5,971 nt of DNA from the NCBI GenBank assembly GCA_023457875.1, contig JAEXBC010000111.1, forward strand, positions 1-5,971, in the 5' to 3' direction. Source of the stretch: Bacillota bacterium (GTDB lineage: Bacteria > Bacillota > Clostridia > Lachnospirales > Cellulosilyticaceae). A model generated the notes under the pieces. It was given only the letters and a program-made list of their open reading frames with translations, did not search any database and was not told the DNA's origin. Made by a program: the position numbers and the translations under genes. Shown here piece after piece: positions 5,274-5,971 of the stretch (the stretch's first letter is position 1; each line of letters begins with the position of its first letter).

Positions 5274-5971
5274 ATGGAAAAAAAATCGTACAATCCTTAT
5301 GAAACAGCGCAAATTCAATTTGACAATGTAGCAGATAAGCTTGATTTGGATCAGGCTACGCGCCAAATACTTCGTCAGCCAAGCCGTGAATATCATTTCA
5401 CAATTCCGGTAAAGATGGATGATGGATCCACAGAGGTATTTAATGGTTATCGTATTCAGCATAATGATGCAAGAGGGCCTGCAAAGGGAGGAATTAGATT
5501 TCATCCTCAGGAAACTGTAGATACAATTAAGGCACTTTCCATGTGGATGACATGGAAATGTGCAGTAGTAGATATTCCTCTTGGAGGAGGAAAGGGAGGC
5601 ATTATTTGTGACCCACATAAACTTTCTTTGGGTGAGCAGGAGAGATTATGTCGTGGTTATGTAAGACAGCTTTCCAGAAACATGGGACCTATATCTGATG
5701 TACCTGCACCAGACGTTATGACCAATGGACAACATATGCTCTGGATGATGGATGAATATGAAACGATTCTTGGTGGACACTATCCAGGAGCTATTACTGG
5801 CAAACCAGTGGGAATGGGAGGGTCTCTAGGACGTACAGAAGCTACAGGCTACGGTGTGGTTTTTACATTAAGAGAAGCGTTAAAAAATTTGAACATTGAC
5901 ATAACAACCAGCACGGCCAGTATTCAAGGGTTTGGCAATGTAGCAGAATATGCAGCTCGCCTATACTCCAG
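5274..5971 (+). CDS. gdhA: Glutamate dehydrogenase (Glu/Leu/Phe/Val dehydrogenase family), N-terminal 232 residues, cut by the window edge
   Basis: This cytosolic enzyme catalyses reversible oxidative deamination of L-glutamate to 2-oxoglutarate and ammonia with NAD(P), linking nitrogen and carbon metabolism. It is often central in amino-acid-fermenting Clostridia. The substrate domain is complete: GPAKGGIRFHP (Lys71), WKCAVVDIPLGGGKGGI (Lys95, Lys107) and DVPAPDVMTNG (Asp147). By family comparison these correspond to the glutamate-binding and catalytic lysines and the catalytic aspartate. TGKPVGMGGS precedes the nucleotide-binding domain, whose GFGNVAEYAA motif (219-228) is reached just before the edge. 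Family members are usually about 415-450 residues, so roughly half is visible. The start is fixed by the AGGGAG site and the consensus promoter. The base composition is visibly richer in G+C than the toxin and transposon DNA to the left, as expected of core genome. Glutamate rather than leucine specificity is likely but not proven, because C-terminal substrate-pocket residues lie outside. Confidence 0.92.
   Translation, partial: MEKKSYNPYETAQIQFDNVADKLDLDQATRQILRQPSREYHFTIPVKMDDGSTEVFNGYRIQHNDARGPAKGGIRFHPQETVDTIKALSMWMTWKCAVVDIPLGGGKGGIICDPHKLSLGEQERLCRGYVRQLSRNMGPISDVPAPDVMTNGQHMLWMMDEYETILGGHYPGAITGKPVGMGGSLGRTEATGYGVVFTLREALKNLNIDITTSTASIQGFGNVAEYAARLYS

Noticed and set aside
5256..5618. 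120-codon minus-strand frame over the dehydrogenase start
   Set aside because: It is antisense to a clearly recognised glutamate dehydrogenase and covers its ribosome site. It is Cys/Ser/Ile-rich without motifs.

Overview
The window reads like an accessory region of an AT-rich anaerobic Firmicute, most likely a member of Clostridia. The evidence is the base composition, the AAGGAG-type ribosome sites, the Clostridia-like surface/polymorphic-toxin architecture, the transposase relics, and a clostridial-type glutamate dehydrogenase. No species can be named from the sequence alone.

Layout, left to right. (1) Positions 1-134 look like the end of an insertion sequence, with the first 15 codons of a probable transposase reading leftwards out of the window. 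(2) Positions 128-3298 hold a 1036-codon open frame (from ATG 188) for a large modular protein. It has acidic calcium-binding (thrombospondin type 3-like) repeats, a von Willebrand factor A-like domain with an altered metal site, two more acidic repeats, a Gly-rich hydrophobic segment, and a short C-terminal module that looks like a polymorphic-toxin tip. The calcium-repeat frame runs upstream of the first ATG to the insertion-sequence edge, so the gene has lost its true 5' end, signal peptide included. (3) Eleven bases downstream, 3310-3678 encodes a 122-residue cytosolic helical protein that is the best candidate for the cognate immunity protein. (4) Positions 3679-5170 are a graveyard of mobile DNA. 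They contain two about 110-bp imperfect direct repeats (3776-3886 and 4463-4572) bracketing a truncated IS200-type transposase remnant with its hairpin tail, a G/C-tract structure at 3929-3957, and a frameshifted C-terminal fragment of a DDE transposase (4656-4942). (5) At 5171 a near-perfect sigma-70 promoter starts what looks like ordinary core DNA: the first 232 codons of a glutamate dehydrogenase, which runs off the right edge.

The genes fall into two unrelated units. The first is a toxin-immunity cassette that has been cut at the front by an insertion sequence and is flanked by transposon debris. The second is an independently promoted nitrogen-metabolism gene. The most interesting item is the toxin/immunity pair: its C-terminal module and its partner have no activity that I can assign, and the immunity gene has stayed intact although the toxin gene has lost its delivery end.
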